Shown: positions 16,344 to 25,788, counted from the first letter of the stretch. The stretch is DNA of 64,000 nucleotides from UBA5359 sp002410925 [NCBI: bacterium UBP13_UBA5359] (GCA_002410925.1 DHPR01000004.1:12695-76694); one strand, 5' to 3'. Notes: generated from the sequence alone by a model not told the origin. Numbers and translations are program-made.

Positions 16344-17250
16344 CGAAGACACATGTCTACGTTTACAAGCTACGGCACGGCAAGCCCGCCTGCGCTCTAC
16401 GAGCTACGATGCGGCAAGCAAAAAGGGAACTGCCTTTGAGGGGGGGTTTCTGAATACTATGCGCAAATTGAAAGAGAGTGAAATCGCCGAACGCTGTCGG
16501 CGATATTCACTGGCTGAACTCAGAGCTGCCTGTAGAGATCTGGCGCCCAGCCGCGACTTTGCCGGTGCCTTGAGCTGTCCGGGCATCTCCGTAATCGCTG
16601 AGCTCAAGTATGCCTCACCCTCGAAGGGCAGAATAAGCAGCAAGCCGGTCCCGGAAGAGGTGGCTAAAAGTTATGAGCTAGGCGGAGCGGCGGCCATCTC
16701 TATCCTGACAGAGGAGAAGTATTTTTGCGGCAATACGGCTTATTTGGGCAGGGTTCGTGCCGTTGTGAATCTGCCCCTGCTGCGCAAGGATTTCATTATA
16801 GATCCTTATCAGGTTTACGAGAGCCGGCTGGCCGGGGCCGATGCCTTGCTGCTTATCAAGGCCATGCTGAGTGTCGGGCAACTCTCTGATTTGGTCGGGT
16901 TGGCAGCAGAATTGGGGCTGGCAGCCCTGACGGAGGTGCACGATGAGGCTGAGATGGAAGAGGCGCTATCGGCCGATGCCCGGCTGATCGGTATCAACAA
17001 CCGAGATTTATCTACTCTGTCAGTGGATACCGGCAAGGCGATAAAGCTGGCCGGGCATTACCGGGAGAAGAAAGATGACAAGGGCCTGCTTCTGGTAGCT
17101 GAGAGCGGCTATTTCAGGCATGAAGATATAGCCCCTCTGCCACAGCAGGGCATTGATGCCGTGCTGGTAGGAGAGGCCCTGATGCGAGCTGAAGATCAAA
17201 GAGCTGCTGTTAAAAATTTGCTGAGAGGCAAACTGAATGACCAGAGTTAA
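16330..17250 (+). CDS. trpC: Indole-3-glycerol phosphate synthase, extended N-terminus
   Basis: The C-terminal 260 residues are a normal TrpC barrel: VIAELKYASPSKG with the catalytic Lys, AISILTEEKYFCGN, LLRKDFIIDPYQ, ALTEVHDEAE, IGINNRDL and VAESGY. ATG 16330 has an ideal AAGGAGG seven bases upstream and overlaps trpD, giving a 43-residue extension rich in Ala/Arg/Ser that other TrpC proteins lack. The usual start corresponds to ATG 16459, whose G-rich ribosome site is 12 bases away. The extension contains a near-repeat (16369-16385 and 16403-16419), suggesting inserted sequence. Both starts may be used. Confidence 0.92.
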   Translation: MNCLNEDTCLRLQATARQARLRSTSYDAASKKGTAFEGGFLNTMRKLKESEIAERCRRYSLAELRAACRDLAPSRDFAGALSCPGISVIAELKYASPSKGRISSKPVPEEVAKSYELGGAAAISILTEEKYFCGNTAYLGRVRAVVNLPLLRKDFIIDPYQVYESRLAGADALLLIKAMLSVGQLSDLVGLAAELGLAALTEVHDEAEMEEALSADARLIGINNRDLSTLSVDTGKAIKLAGHYREKKDDKGLLLVAESGYFRHEDIAPLPQQGIDAVLVGEALMRAEDQRAAVKNLLRGKLNDQS

Positions 17251-17863
17251 AATCTGTGGCATAACCAATATCGACGATGCTCTGTCAGCCGTCACGGCCG
17301 GCGCCGATGCTTTGGGATTTGTTTTTGCTGCAAGCTCCAGGCAGGTAAGCGTGAAAAAAGCAGTGGGGATAATATCCGCTCTGCCGCCGTTGGTGACGGC
17401 GGTGGGAGTCTTTGTGGATGCCTCGGCAGGGGAGATCAGGCGCACCGCCTCTGCTTGCGGTTTGAGCGCCGTACAGCTGCACGGCAATGAAAGTCCGGCC
17501 CTTTGCCGGGAGCTGTCTCCGCTACGGGTGATCAAGGCCTTCCGGATAGCTATGGAAGAGGATCTACGGCCGTTGGCCGAATATACAGAATGCGCTCATC
17601 TGTTGGACAGCCGGGTAGCCGGCCTGGCCGGCGGCAGTGGAGAGAGATTCGACTGGAGTCTGGCCGCAAGTGCCGCCGCTATAAGCCCTTGCCTTATCCT
17701 GGCCGGAGGGCTTACCCCGGATAATGTATCCGGGGCTGTAGCCGTCGTCAATCCCTGGGGTGTGGATGTCAGCAGCGGAGTGGAGAGCAGCCCCGGAGTT
17801 AAGGATGTGGAATTGATGATAAAGTTTGTTGCAGAGGTTAAGAATATAGCTGCTAACAAGTAA
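17237..17863 (+). CDS. trpF: Phosphoribosylanthranilate isomerase
   Basis: A 208-residue TrpF with the expected start VKICGITNIDDAL (catalytic Cys), then ADALGFVF, LSAVQLHGNE, LLDSRVAGLAGGSGERFDW (catalytic Asp region) and LAGGLTPDNV near the phosphate site. It carries out the Amadori rearrangement before TrpC. It overlaps trpC by 14 bases, and 22 bases separate it from trpB. It is a standalone enzyme rather than part of a TrpCF fusion. Confidence 0.95.
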   Translation: MTRVKICGITNIDDALSAVTAGADALGFVFAASSRQVSVKKAVGIISALPPLVTAVGVFVDASAGEIRRTASACGLSAVQLHGNESPALCRELSPLRVIKAFRIAMEEDLRPLAEYTECAHLLDSRVAGLAGGSGERFDWSLAASAAAISPCLILAGGLTPDNVSGAVAVVNPWGVDVSSGVESSPGVKDVELMIKFVAEVKNIAANK

Positions 17864-17885
17864 ATAACAAGGAGGAAAAATAAAG

Positions 17886-19070
17886 GTGTCTACCCGACAA
17901 GAATGGCATTTTGGAGAATTCGGCGGACGCTATGTGCCTGAGACATTGATGCCGGCCCTGGAAGAGCTGGCTGAAGAGTATACCCGGGCTCAGGCTGATC
18001 CCGCCTTTATAGAGGAACTGGACTACTACCTGCGTCAATACGTCGGCCGGCCTACCCCACTTTATCAGGCCAAGCGCCTGACGGAGATGCTGGGCGGGGC
18101 CCGTATATATCTGAAGCGGGAGGACCTCTGTCATACCGGATCGCATAAGCTAAACAATACTATGGGGCAGGTGCTGCTGGCCAGGCGTATGGGTAAGCCC
18201 AGAGTGATAGCTGAGACAGGTGCAGGGCAGCATGGCGTAGCTGCGGCTACCGTGGCCGCTCTCTTCGGCCTGGAATGCCATGTCTATATGGGAGCCGAGG
18301 ATATGAGACGCCAGGCTCTTAATGTCTATCGCATGCGCCTGCTGGGCGCCAGAGTCATAGGCGTGGAATCCGGCAGCCGCACCTTGAAAGAGGCCACCAG
18401 CGAAGCTATGCGGGATTGGGCTGCTACGGTGGAGCATACTCATTATATTATCGGCTCTGTGGTCGGCCCTCATCCCTATCCGACTATGGTCAGGGATTTT
18501 CAGGCTGTTATCGGTCGTGAGGTGGAGCGTGATATGCTGCAGCAAGAGGGACGCCTGCCTGATTATCTGGTAGCCTGTGTTGGTGGCGGCAGCAATGCCA
18601 TGGGCCTTTTTCATCAGTTTGTGAATAAAGGGCCCCGGCTGATAGGCGTGGAAGCCGGAGGCCTGGGTCTGAGCGGCGATAAACACTCTGCTTCTATCAA
18701 CGCCGGCAGCCCCGGCATCCTGCATGGCGCACGTAGCTTTATCATTCAGGATGATCAGGGACAGGTACTGCCGACACACTCTGTTTCGGCCGGCCTGGAT
18801 TATCCTGGAGTGGGGCCGGAGCATGCCTGGCTTAAAGATACCGGGCGGGCAGAGTATATCACTGCCACCGATGCCGAAGCGTTGGAGGCCTTTCATCTGT
18901 TGGCCGAATATGAAGGTATAATTCCCGCCCTGGAGAGTTCGCATGCCGTGGCTGGTGCCGTACGACTGGCACCCTGCCTGGAACGTGATACGCTGATGGT
19001 TGTGAATATCTCCGGCCGTGGCGATAAGGATGTCAATGAAATTGCTGAAGCGGAGGGAGTAGCTTTATGA
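17886..19070 (+). CDS. trpB: Tryptophan synthase beta subunit
   Basis: A 394-residue TrpB of the standard (TrpB1) type. It has [14 protein letters not shown], the PLP lysine in [20 protein letters not shown], the phosphate loop [10 protein letters not shown], and NISGRGDKD at the C-terminus. It condenses indole with serine. The start is GTG 17886 behind AAGGAGG. It overlaps trpA by four bases, as expected for subunits of one alpha2-beta2 enzyme. Confidence 0.96.
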   Translation: MSTRQEWHFGEFGGRYVPETLMPALEELAEEYTRAQADPAFIEELDYYLRQYVGRPTPLYQAKRLTEMLGGARIYLKREDLCHTGSHKLNNTMGQVLLARRMGKPRVIAETGAGQHGVAAATVAALFGLECHVYMGAEDMRRQALNVYRMRLLGARVIGVESGSRTLKEATSEAMRDWAATVEHTHYIIGSVVGPHPYPTMVRDFQAVIGREVERDMLQQEGRLPDYLVACVGGGSNAMGLFHQFVNKGPRLIGVEAGGLGLSGDKHSASINAGSPGILHGARSFIIQDDQGQVLPTHSVSAGLDYPGVGPEHAWLKDTGRAEYITATDAEALEAFHLLAEYEGIIPALESSHAVAGAVRLAPCLERDTLMVVNISGRGDKDVNEIAEAEGVAL

Positions 19071-19864
19071 GCCGGATAGCAGAGAGTTTTAAAGAGCTTA
19101 AGGAGCGTAATGAAGCGGCTTTGATACCCTTTGTTACCGCCGGGTACCCCGATTTGCAGCAGAGCCTCAGGGTAATCCTGGCTCTGGCAGAAGCTGGAGC
19201 CGATATCATTGAGCTGGGGATACCGTATTCCGATCCCGTGGCTGACGGACCGGTCATCCAGAGAGCCTCGCAGCAGGCCCGAGCCGCCGGCATGGATCTG
19301 GAGACCTTCTTCAGCCTGGTAGCGGGAGTCAGGCAGAAGACCCGCGTGCCCCTGGTGGCTATGACTTATTACAATCCCGTCTTCGTTTACGGGCAGAAGC
19401 GTTTTGCCGATAACTGCCGGCAGAACGGCATAGATGGCGTTATTATTTCCGATCTGCCGCCGGAAGAGGGGAGGGATTGGCTGAAGATTGCCGTCGCTGC
19501 CGGCCTTGACACTATTCTGCTGGCCGCTCCTACCAGCACGGAAGAGAGGATCAGAAGGGTTATTGACAGTACCTCAGGCTTCATCTATTGTGTCTCCCGG
19601 CCGGGTGTGACCGGTGCTGATCAGGCTCTCTCCACCTCACTGCGCCCTCGGCTGGAGCGGATGCGGGCTATAACCGATAAACCGCTCTGCGTAGGCTTCG
19701 GCCTCTCCACGCCCGAGCATATTCGTCAGGTGGCCGTGCTGGCCGACGGCGCCGTGATAGGCAGTGCTCTGGTACGTCTGATAGCAGATAATGCCGTTGC
19801 GCCCGATCTGCTTGACAGGGTAAGAGACTTTACGGCGATGCTGAAGCAGGCAACGATACGGTAG
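19067..19864 (+). CDS. trpA: Tryptophan synthase alpha subunit
   Basis: A 265-residue TrpA. FVTAGYPD, the catalytic Glu and Asp in [46 protein letters not shown] and [10 protein letters not shown] follow the usual order. It cleaves indole-3-glycerol phosphate and channels indole to TrpB. It is the last gene of the hisI-trpEDCFBA operon. No clear terminator follows; the next bases are a remnant of a regulator gene. Confidence 0.96.
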   Translation: MSRIAESFKELKERNEAALIPFVTAGYPDLQQSLRVILALAEAGADIIELGIPYSDPVADGPVIQRASQQARAAGMDLETFFSLVAGVRQKTRVPLVAMTYYNPVFVYGQKRFADNCRQNGIDGVIISDLPPEEGRDWLKIAVAAGLDTILLAAPTSTEERIRRVIDSTSGFIYCVSRPGVTGADQALSTSLRPRLERMRAITDKPLCVGFGLSTPEHIRQVAVLADGAVIGSALVRLIADNAVAPDLLDRVRDFTAMLKQATIR

Positions 19865-19965
19865 GATTCACCCTTTTGTCGGCGACATGGCCATCTTGGC
19901 TCACTGCCGGAGGCGCTGTGGCTCTCTGGTATAACCCGCTGCCGGAGAGGATCCATCATACCTAG

Positions 19966-20217
19966 CCCTATGGAGGCTGGTATACTGGTATAGATGTACT
20001 GCAGTTCGATCAACCTGATCTGCACGGAAGATGCTTACGGCGGCATAATGAGGGGTCTGAGGGCGATGAATCCTTCCTTGCAGGCGGCCTCAAGCTACTT
20101 GTAAAGATAGGAATTAAAGACTCTCATTATTTTTCAAGGCGCTTCAAAAGGCAGGAAGGTATCTCTCCTGACCAGTACAGGAGGCTTTTTTATCGCACTT
20201 ATGAAAATAGTATCTGA
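19966..20217 (+). pseudogene. AraC-family regulator remnant (C-terminal helix-turn-helix)
   Basis: A frame open from 19966 to the TGA at 20215 ends in VKIGIKDSHYFSRRFKRQEG followed by ISPDQYRR. That is the second helix-turn-helix and C-terminal signature of AraC-type regulators. Residues upstream (GGWYTGIDVLQFDQPD) resemble no complete domain, and there is no start codon with a ribosome site. Most of the gene is gone. This fills half of the 500-base gap between trpA and the ABC exporter genes. Confidence 0.65.
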
Positions 20218-20239
20218 GGGAAGTAAAACCTGGCCCGCT

Positions 20240-20310
20240 GATTCCTGATCTTTCTTATTTCTTGAGTAATGGGTTGCCGGATTCCTCTGCTGTTCTGCTG
20301 ACAGAACAGC
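20240..20310 (-). pseudogene. Second copy of the nagB 3' end
   Basis: 20240-20284 matches 21996-22040, the 3' end of nagB plus its downstream bases, at 39 of 45 positions; all six differences are transitions. On the minus strand it reads ...AEESGNPLLKK-stop, against ...DAESGSLLPKK-stop in nagB. It is a leftover of a second nagB-like gene in the same orientation, so direct repeats flank the ABC exporter pair. A hairpin (CTGTTCTG with CAGAACAG) lies next to it at about 20290-20309. Confidence 0.65.
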
Positions 20311-20363
20311 CTGAAGGAGGAAGCGGCTTGCCGGGAGGCAATGAGACGGGTATAAGGAAGATT

Positions 20364-21185
20364 TTACGTTGCTACTCTTGGATAAAGCTTAATCCCTATG
20401 GCGGTCAGGAGAATGGTTATGCCTGCAAGCACGACTATATCCATACCTAAACCGTAATGGCTTACTCCCTGGGACAGCATCAGGCTGCGTAAAGCATCTA
20501 CTTCGTAGGTTAGCGGATTACCTTTGGCGATAATCTGCAACCAGCGCGGCATCAGGGAGATAGGATAGATGGCATTGCTGGCAAAGAAGAGGGGCATGGT
20601 CATGATCTGGCCGATGCCCATAAAGCGCTCTCGCGTTTTGACAATGCAGGCGATGATCAGGGAGAAGGTGGCAAAGCAGGCAGCTCCCAACATCACTACC
20701 GCCACCACGCCCAGCAAAGCCGGCAGATGCCAGTTGATATTAACGCCGATAATGGTTGCCAGAATGTAAATAATGATCACCTGTGACAAGGCACGTATAC
20801 CGGCAGAGAGCGCTTTGCCCAGCACCAGGGCTGAGCGCGGCGCCGGACTGACCAGAAACTTATGCACGATGCCGAGGTCCCGCTCCCAGATGACGGCGAT
20901 GCCGTAGAAGATGGCGATGAAGAGCACACTCTGTGCCAGTATCCCTGGAGCGATGAAATCCCGGTAATGCGAGATGCCGGTGCCGCTCATTCTGCCGAAG
21001 ACCTGGCCGAAGATCAGCAGCCAGAGCGCTGGTTGCACGGCTCGGAAGAAGAGCTCGGTGGGATCGTGCCGGAGCTTCCGTAACTCCAGTTCGGCGATAG
21101 CCAGTGTTTTATAGAGAACGCTTGTCAAAGTTGCCAGCGGATTATCCCAGCCGGCGGGTGATGCGGCGCATTCTCGATGCTTCAC
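20364..21185 (-). CDS. ABC-2 type exporter permease
   Basis: About 273 residues with six predicted membrane segments. GISHYRDFIAPGILAQSVLF and VWERDLGIVHKFLVSPAPR are typical of DrrB/YadH-type permeases. I place the start at GTG 21185, which has AAGGAGG five bases upstream. An ATG at 21257 would overlap the ATPase gene by 116 bases and is less likely. With the ATPase just upstream it forms a one-ATPase, one-permease exporter. The substrate is unknown; the family exports drugs, polyketides or polysaccharide precursors. Confidence 0.85.
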   Translation of the reverse strand: MKHRECAASPAGWDNPLATLTSVLYKTLAIAELELRKLRHDPTELFFRAVQPALWLLIFGQVFGRMSGTGISHYRDFIAPGILAQSVLFIAIFYGIAVIWERDLGIVHKFLVSPAPRSALVLGKALSAGIRALSQVIIIYILATIIGVNINWHLPALLGVVAVVMLGAACFATFSLIIACIVKTRERFMGIGQIMTMPLFFASNAIYPISLMPRWLQIIAKGNPLTYEVDALRSLMLSQGVSHYGLGMDIVVLAGITILLTAIGIKLYPRVAT

Positions 21186-21939
21186 GGAAGCCTCCTTCCT
21201 TCTCCAAGGGGCCCCCTGCGTAGTAGACAAAGACATCATCCAGAGTAGCTTCGGCAAGAGGCAACGAAAGTTTCAATTCATCGGGGGAGCCCACGGCCCG
21301 GACGGTGCCGCGATGCAAGATGGCTATGCGGTCACAGAGGCTGTCGGCCTCTTCCATAGAATGCGTGGTCAGAAAGATAGTGGTGTCGTATTCGCAGCAT
21401 AACTGCGTGATATGATTCCAGACCAGATGTCGTGCCACCGGATCCAGGCCGACGGTAGGCTCATCCAAAAAGAGCACTCGTGGCCGGTGCAACAGCGACT
21501 GGGCTATCTCCAAGCGGCGGATCATGCCGCCGGAGTAGGTGCTTACCAGTTGATCGGCGGCATCGGCCAACCCCATAAACGCCAGGGCGGATTTGATACG
21601 CTCTTGACGCTGGCGGCGGGGAATATCGTAAAGCTTGGCAAAGATCAGCAGGTTTTCGTAGCCGGTCAGCATACCATCGGCAGAGAGAAGCTGCGGCACA
21701 TAGCCGATTAGGCGGCGCACCGCTCCGGACTGGCGAACGATATCACAGTTCGCAATCCTGGCTGTCCCCGATGTCGGCGGCAGCAGGGTGGTCAGCATTT
21801 TGATGACCGTACTTTTGCCGGCTCCGTTAGGACCCAGCAGGCCGAATATCTCGCCGCCGGCCACGGTAACGGAGAAGCTGTCCACGGCGGTAAAGTGGCC
21901 GAACCGTTTGGTAAGATTCTGTGCTTCCAGAATATCCAT
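21142..21939 (-). CDS. ABC exporter ATP-binding protein
   Basis: A 265-residue ATPase of the DrrA type: Walker [11 protein letters not shown]-loop YVPQ, signature [17 protein letters not shown], Walker [13 protein letters not shown], and the switch histidine in TTHSMEEAD. The C-terminal stretch [18 protein letters not shown] is typical of this subfamily. The stop lies inside the start region of the permease, so the two are coupled. The pair is transcribed leftward, and direct copies of the nagB 3' end lie on both sides of it. Confidence 0.92.
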   Translation of the reverse strand: MDILEAQNLTKRFGHFTAVDSFSVTVAGGEIFGLLGPNGAGKSTVIKMLTTLLPPTSGTARIANCDIVRQSGAVRRLIGYVPQLLSADGMLTGYENLLIFAKLYDIPRRQRQERIKSALAFMGLADAADQLVSTYSGGMIRRLEIAQSLLHRPRVLFLDEPTVGLDPVARHLVWNHITQLCCEYDTTIFLTTHSMEEADSLCDRIAILHRGTVRAVGSPDELKLSLPLAEATLDDVFVYYAGGPLEKEGGFREASRMRRITRRLG

Positions 21940-22010
21940 GACATTCCTTTCCCAGTTGCTATGAAGTTTAACATAGGGAAAAGGGGGCGGCCGATAATCC
22001 CTAATCTTTC

Positions 22011-22751
22011 TTATTTCTTGGGTAATAGGCTGCCGGATTCTGCATCTAAGAATACATAACAGCTTGGGTGTTGTTTGAGAATTGACGCAGGATGAAGATT
22101 GGACACCTTATCATCTCCAAAGCAATCCCGGACAGCCTCTGCTTTCCGCGCATCCGGTACTGTACAAATAATATGCTTGGCTTTCATGATTTGTTTGATG
22201 CCCATAGAGATAGCCTTTTCAGGCACCTCATCGAAAGACTTAAACCAGCCCTCGCCCAGTTGCTGGTTGCGGCATTTTTCATCTAACTCCACCACGATGA
22301 ACGCATCTTCTGTTTCAAAATCAGCCGGTGGATCATTGAAAGCCAGGTGGCCGTTCTCGCCAATACCAACAAAGGCAACATCAATAGGCTCTCTGGAGAT
22401 CAATTTCTGGAGCCGTTTGCACTCAGCTTCTGAATCAGCTTCGCCATTTACCAGATTAACTTCACCGGGGTGCACCTTACTGATAAACCGCTCCTTAAGA
22501 TATTTGCGGAAGCTGGCAGGATGGCTCTCTGGAAGACCGATATACTCATCGAGATGAAACATCCTGGTTTTGCTCCAATCAATCTGAGAATCTGCTATCA
22601 GGGCCTGCAAAAAATGGAACTGGGATGCGCCTGTAGCTGCAATAAAAGTGGCGGTACCATTTTTTGCAATTGCCTCTTTAAGAATCTGTGCTGCCTTCTT
22701 GCCTGCCTCCTGACCGCACTCAAGACAGGTTTTGTAAATCCCAATTTCCAT
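22011..22751 (-). CDS. nagB: Glucosamine-6-phosphate deaminase
   Basis: A 246-residue NagB: ATGASQFHFLQAL, catalytic-site FHLDEYIGLPESHPASF, and GIGENGHLAFNDPPADF. It turns glucosamine-6-phosphate into fructose-6-phosphate and ammonia, feeding amino sugars into glycolysis. AGGAGGG precedes the ATG. No nagA or amino-sugar transporter is adjacent. The AGE-family epimerase at 58452 could act on related sugars, but nothing in the sequence ties them together. Its last 30 bases are duplicated at 20240-20284. Confidence 0.94.
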   Translation of the reverse strand: MEIGIYKTCLECGQEAGKKAAQILKEAIAKNGTATFIAATGASQFHFLQALIADSQIDWSKTRMFHLDEYIGLPESHPASFRKYLKERFISKVHPGEVNLVNGEADSEAECKRLQKLISREPIDVAFVGIGENGHLAFNDPPADFETEDAFIVVELDEKCRNQQLGEGWFKSFDEVPEKAISMGIKQIMKAKHIICTVPDARKAEAVRDCFGDDKVSNLHPASILKQHPSCYVFLDAESGSLLPKK

Positions 22752-22903
22752 TAAATTCCCTCCTGATTTTTAATACATTTTAAAACGCATTTAAAAAGTG
22801 CTTAAACAACAGCCACTTTAAGTATTTCGCTCTTCTCTGCAGTTTTCCTGCTTTTGCCAAAAAGATTATCGCCTGGTCACCCTCCCGGCTCCGTTTTCTG
22901 CCT

Positions 22904-23156
22904 TCATTGTACAGCTCTTACATGCAATATAACTACGGTCACTTGAAAAAGTGCGAGTTCAATAGCGTATGAGCTGGAGAATTCAGAACCGTTATCGCCC
23001 AATAGAACAGGGAATTATCGCTGAAACAGCTTCTTGCCTGGGAGAGAATAAAGGCTTTCAAATATATCCAGAACCGATGAGCGGCTCGCTCTTGCTGAGC
23101 ACGAATTCAATTCGGCTCCGGTCATCAAGGGTTAAAGGGTTAAATGTGACCTCTTC
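22904..23156 (-). pseudogene. IS30-like transposase relic
   Basis: On the minus strand, VTFNPLTLDDRSRIEFVLSK (from 23156) resembles the N-terminal segment of IS30-family transposases. After a gap and frame changes, FPVLLGDNGSEFSSSYAIEL (around 22979-23000) resembles their DDE-domain DNGSEF segment. Most of the protein between is missing and stops interrupt it. No terminal inverted repeats are recognisable. This dead element fills the gap between nagB and the FakA-like gene. Confidence 0.6.
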
Positions 23157-23211
23157 AAAGCAGTTCAATATGGCCGCCCTGGCTTTTTATTCCGCCACGT
23201 CGCCTTTATTG

Positions 23212-23220
23212 TGGTATAAT
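23212..23220 (+). promoter_or_regulatory. Extended -10 promoter of the fakA-like gene
   Basis: TGGTATAAT combines a TG extension with a perfect TATAAT (23215-23220). No good -35 is visible, which is usual for extended -10 promoters. Transcription would begin near 23227, leaving about 50 bases of leader before the TTG start. Confidence 0.55.
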
Positions 23221-23279
23221 ACAATACTATAGTTTATGTTTTGTCTGCACACGCAGGCTTTGTAAAGGGGTTATTTTCT

Positions 23280-24905
23280 TTGCCTGTGCTGGATAAAGTC
23301 GGCGGTGATATTTTACGCCGTTCGATTGTCGCCGGCGCCGTCTGGGTGGGGCGGGAGCGACAAAAGATAGATGCTCTTAATGTTTTTCCGGTTCCGGATG
23401 GTGATACGGGAACCAATATGTATCTAACTTTGCTGGGAGCTGCCAGAACGGTGGCCAGAAGGCGGGGCGCCTCTGTGGAAAAGGTGGCGTCGGATGCGGC
23501 TATGGGCGCTCTTTTAGGGGCCAGGGGCAATTCCGGTGTTATCTTGTCTCAATTTTTTCATGGTTTTAGTGAAGCATTGAAAGGATGCTCCATGCTGGGT
23601 GTGCGGGAATTGGCTACAGCTATGGCAGAGGGATATCGCTGTGCCCATGCTGCTGTGGGGCGGCCGGTAGAGGGAACTATTCTGACGGTTATGCGGCGAG
23701 CGGCTGCAGCTGCCAGACTGGCCGTAAATCGTGGTGACGACATGGAAACAGTTCTTTCCATAATACTGGCGGAAACCCGGCTGGCTGTTTCGGAGACGCC
23801 TGAACAGCTGCCGGTGCTTCGTGATGCCGGCGTAGTAGATGCGGGCGGGCAGGGCTTTCTATCCTTTCTGGAGGGCGTATGGAGCTTTATTATGCAGAAA
23901 AAACTTGGTCGCGGTCTGCTGTCCGCGATAAGGACAGGTCGTTCAACAACAGAAACCCTGCCGGCTTCTGTTGAGCATCGTTATTGTACAGAGTTCGTGA
24001 TGATAAATTCTGCTGTAGATGCAGAGGAAGCCAGAACGGCCTTGGAACCGCTGGGCTCATCTCTGCTGGCAGTGGGGGAGGAAAGCCTGTTAAAGGTTCA
24101 TATTCATACCGATGATCCGGGTGCAGTGCTGGCCTGGGCTACGTCCGAGGGTGAATTGGAAGGGATCAAGATAGATAACATGCTCAACCAGACTTTAAAG
24201 AGGTTGTCCAATGAAAAGGAGAGGACACCGGATAGCCCTGAAAAGCAGGTATTGGGAAGCGGTGTGGTGGCTGTGGCATCAGGTCATGGCCTTGAAGAGC
24301 TGTTATCCGCTCTGGGGGCCGGGATAGTGATTTGTGGCGGGCAGACTATGAATCCCAGCGTAGAGGAGCTTCTTCAGGCAGTGGAAGAGCTACCGCAGAC
24401 GGAGATAATAATTCTTCCCAACAATGGCAATATTGTTATGGCTGCCCGAAGGTTGTCAGCGTTGACGCAGAAAAGGGTGCGTGTGGTGCCGTCAAAGGAT
24501 CCCGCTCAGGGAATAGCCGCCATGCTGCACTTTGATTCTTCGCTGGATGTGGAGAAGAACCTGGAGGCCATGTCGGAAGTGCTGGAACATATTGCCTCCG
24601 GTGAGATCACCAAGGCGGTTCGCGGAGTTACTCTCGATGGTATTAAAATACGCAAAGGTGATTATATAGGTTTGATCTCCGGCAAAATAGTAGTTGCCGG
24701 GCGATCTCCCGATAATGTTCTTCCAAGGCTGTTGGAGAATATGGCCGCCGGTTGGGGACTGGCTACAATCTATTATGGGGAGGATATTGATGCTACCCGC
24801 GCGGAAAAGACGGCTCAGGCTGTCAGGGAGAGATTCCCGGAGGCGGAAGTAGAAGTAGTGGAAGGCGGACAGCCTCACTACCATTATTTGATAGCGGTGG
24901 AATAA
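23280..24905 (+). CDS. DhaL-domain kinase, FakA/YloV-like (fatty acid kinase)
   Basis: The 541-residue protein begins with a DhaL nucleotide-binding domain. NVFPVPDGDTGTNM supplies the Mg-binding aspartates, and GARGNSGVILSQFFHG follows. A middle domain and a DegV-like C-terminal domain complete it, the full YloV/FakA plan. FakA phosphorylates fatty acids held by FakB (DegV) proteins, and a degV gene follows directly. I chose TTG 23280, nine bases after AAAGGGG; a TTG at 23241 would fall too close to the promoter. The start gives VLDKVGGDILRRSIVAGA, as relatives have. Confidence 0.87.
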   Translation: MPVLDKVGGDILRRSIVAGAVWVGRERQKIDALNVFPVPDGDTGTNMYLTLLGAARTVARRRGASVEKVASDAAMGALLGARGNSGVILSQFFHGFSEALKGCSMLGVRELATAMAEGYRCAHAAVGRPVEGTILTVMRRAAAAARLAVNRGDDMETVLSIILAETRLAVSETPEQLPVLRDAGVVDAGGQGFLSFLEGVWSFIMQKKLGRGLLSAIRTGRSTTETLPASVEHRYCTEFVMINSAVDAEEARTALEPLGSSLLAVGEESLLKVHIHTDDPGAVLAWATSEGELEGIKIDNMLNQTLKRLSNEKERTPDSPEKQVLGSGVVAVASGHGLEELLSALGAGIVICGGQTMNPSVEELLQAVEELPQTEIIILPNNGNIVMAARRLSALTQKRVRVVPSKDPAQGIAAMLHFDSSLDVEKNLEAMSEVLEHIASGEITKAVRGVTLDGIKIRKGDYIGLISGKIVVAGRSPDNVLPRLLENMAAGWGLATIYYGEDIDATRAEKTAQAVRERFPEAEVEVVEGGQPHYHYLIAVE

Positions 24906-24933
24906 GAAAAGGGCTTCCCGAAAGGAGAAAACA

Positions 24934-25773
24934 ATGGCTTCTTTTAACGTGGTTACCGATAGCACAGCAGATTTAAATACGGAAGAGCGGCAACGATACG
25001 GTATAAGTGTAATTCCACTTAAGATTCAGTTTGGGCTGGAAGGTTTCAAGGATATGAAAAATCTGAATCAGGAAGGCTGGCAGCAACGCTTCTTGCAGGG
25101 CGCTTGGCCTACTACTTCGCAGCCTTCCATTGGTGATTTTATGACCTGCTATGATCGACTGGAAGGCCCAGTTATGTCTATACATTTGTCTGCCGGTCTC
25201 AGCGGAACAGCTAGAACCGCTAATGCAGCAGCTACAGCGCCTTTGTTGCGTGAAACCAGGGTGATTGATTCCGCTATGGCTTCAGCCGGATTGGCATATC
25301 AGGTCCTGGCGGCAGCGGAGATTGCCAGGGCTGGAGGAACTTTGGACCAGGCTGTAAAAGCGGTGGCTGATTTGCGTTGTCGTACCCAGGCTAATTTCAT
25401 GGTCGATTCATTGGATTACTTGCAAAAGGGCGGACGCATAGGACGGCTTCAGACCTGGGCAGGTATAAAGCTGCAGATAAAACCCATCCTTTATCTGGAG
25501 AACGGCATTATTCAGGTGAAAGAGCGTGTGCGTACGCGCAAGCAGGCGTTGATGAGGCTGGTGAAGCTATCTCTGGCCGGCGGGATGCCCGAGAAAGCCA
25601 GTGTGGTACACTTCCTAGGTACAGAGGCAGCTGAGGAAGTGGCAGCTATGTTCAAGAGTGAAACGGGTCTGGAGCCGGAGATACGCCATATAAGTTGTGT
25701 TTTGGGAACGCATATTGGTCCTGGAGCCGTAGGGTTGATCTTTCTTGCGCCGAACAACTTGCATGGGGCATGA
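24934..25773 (+). CDS. DegV-family fatty acid-binding protein (FakB-like)
   Basis: A 279-residue DegV protein: VVTDSTADL at the start, TTSQPSIGDF and the ligand-site segment MSIHLSAGLSGTARTA, then SLDYLQKGGRIG and GTHIGPGAVGL near the end. These are the residues that hold a fatty acyl chain and its carboxylate. It probably presents fatty acids to the FakA-like kinase encoded 28 bases upstream. GGAGAAAAC precedes the ATG. Confidence 0.92.
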   Translation: MASFNVVTDSTADLNTEERQRYGISVIPLKIQFGLEGFKDMKNLNQEGWQQRFLQGAWPTTSQPSIGDFMTCYDRLEGPVMSIHLSAGLSGTARTANAAATAPLLRETRVIDSAMASAGLAYQVLAAAEIARAGGTLDQAVKAVADLRCRTQANFMVDSLDYLQKGGRIGRLQTWAGIKLQIKPILYLENGIIQVKERVRTRKQALMRLVKLSLAGGMPEKASVVHFLGTEAAEEVAAMFKSETGLEPEIRHISCVLGTHIGPGAVGLIFLAPNNLHGA

Positions 25774-25788
25774 CGATAGGAGAGAATT

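Noticed and set aside
20262-20450. Plus-strand 62-codon ORF
   Set aside because: It overlaps the end of the ABC permease gene and the nagB scar, with no ribosome site or homology.
22969-23232. Plus-strand 87-codon ORF after nagB
   Set aside because: It lies over the minus-strand IS30-like relic, which explains the coding-like composition.
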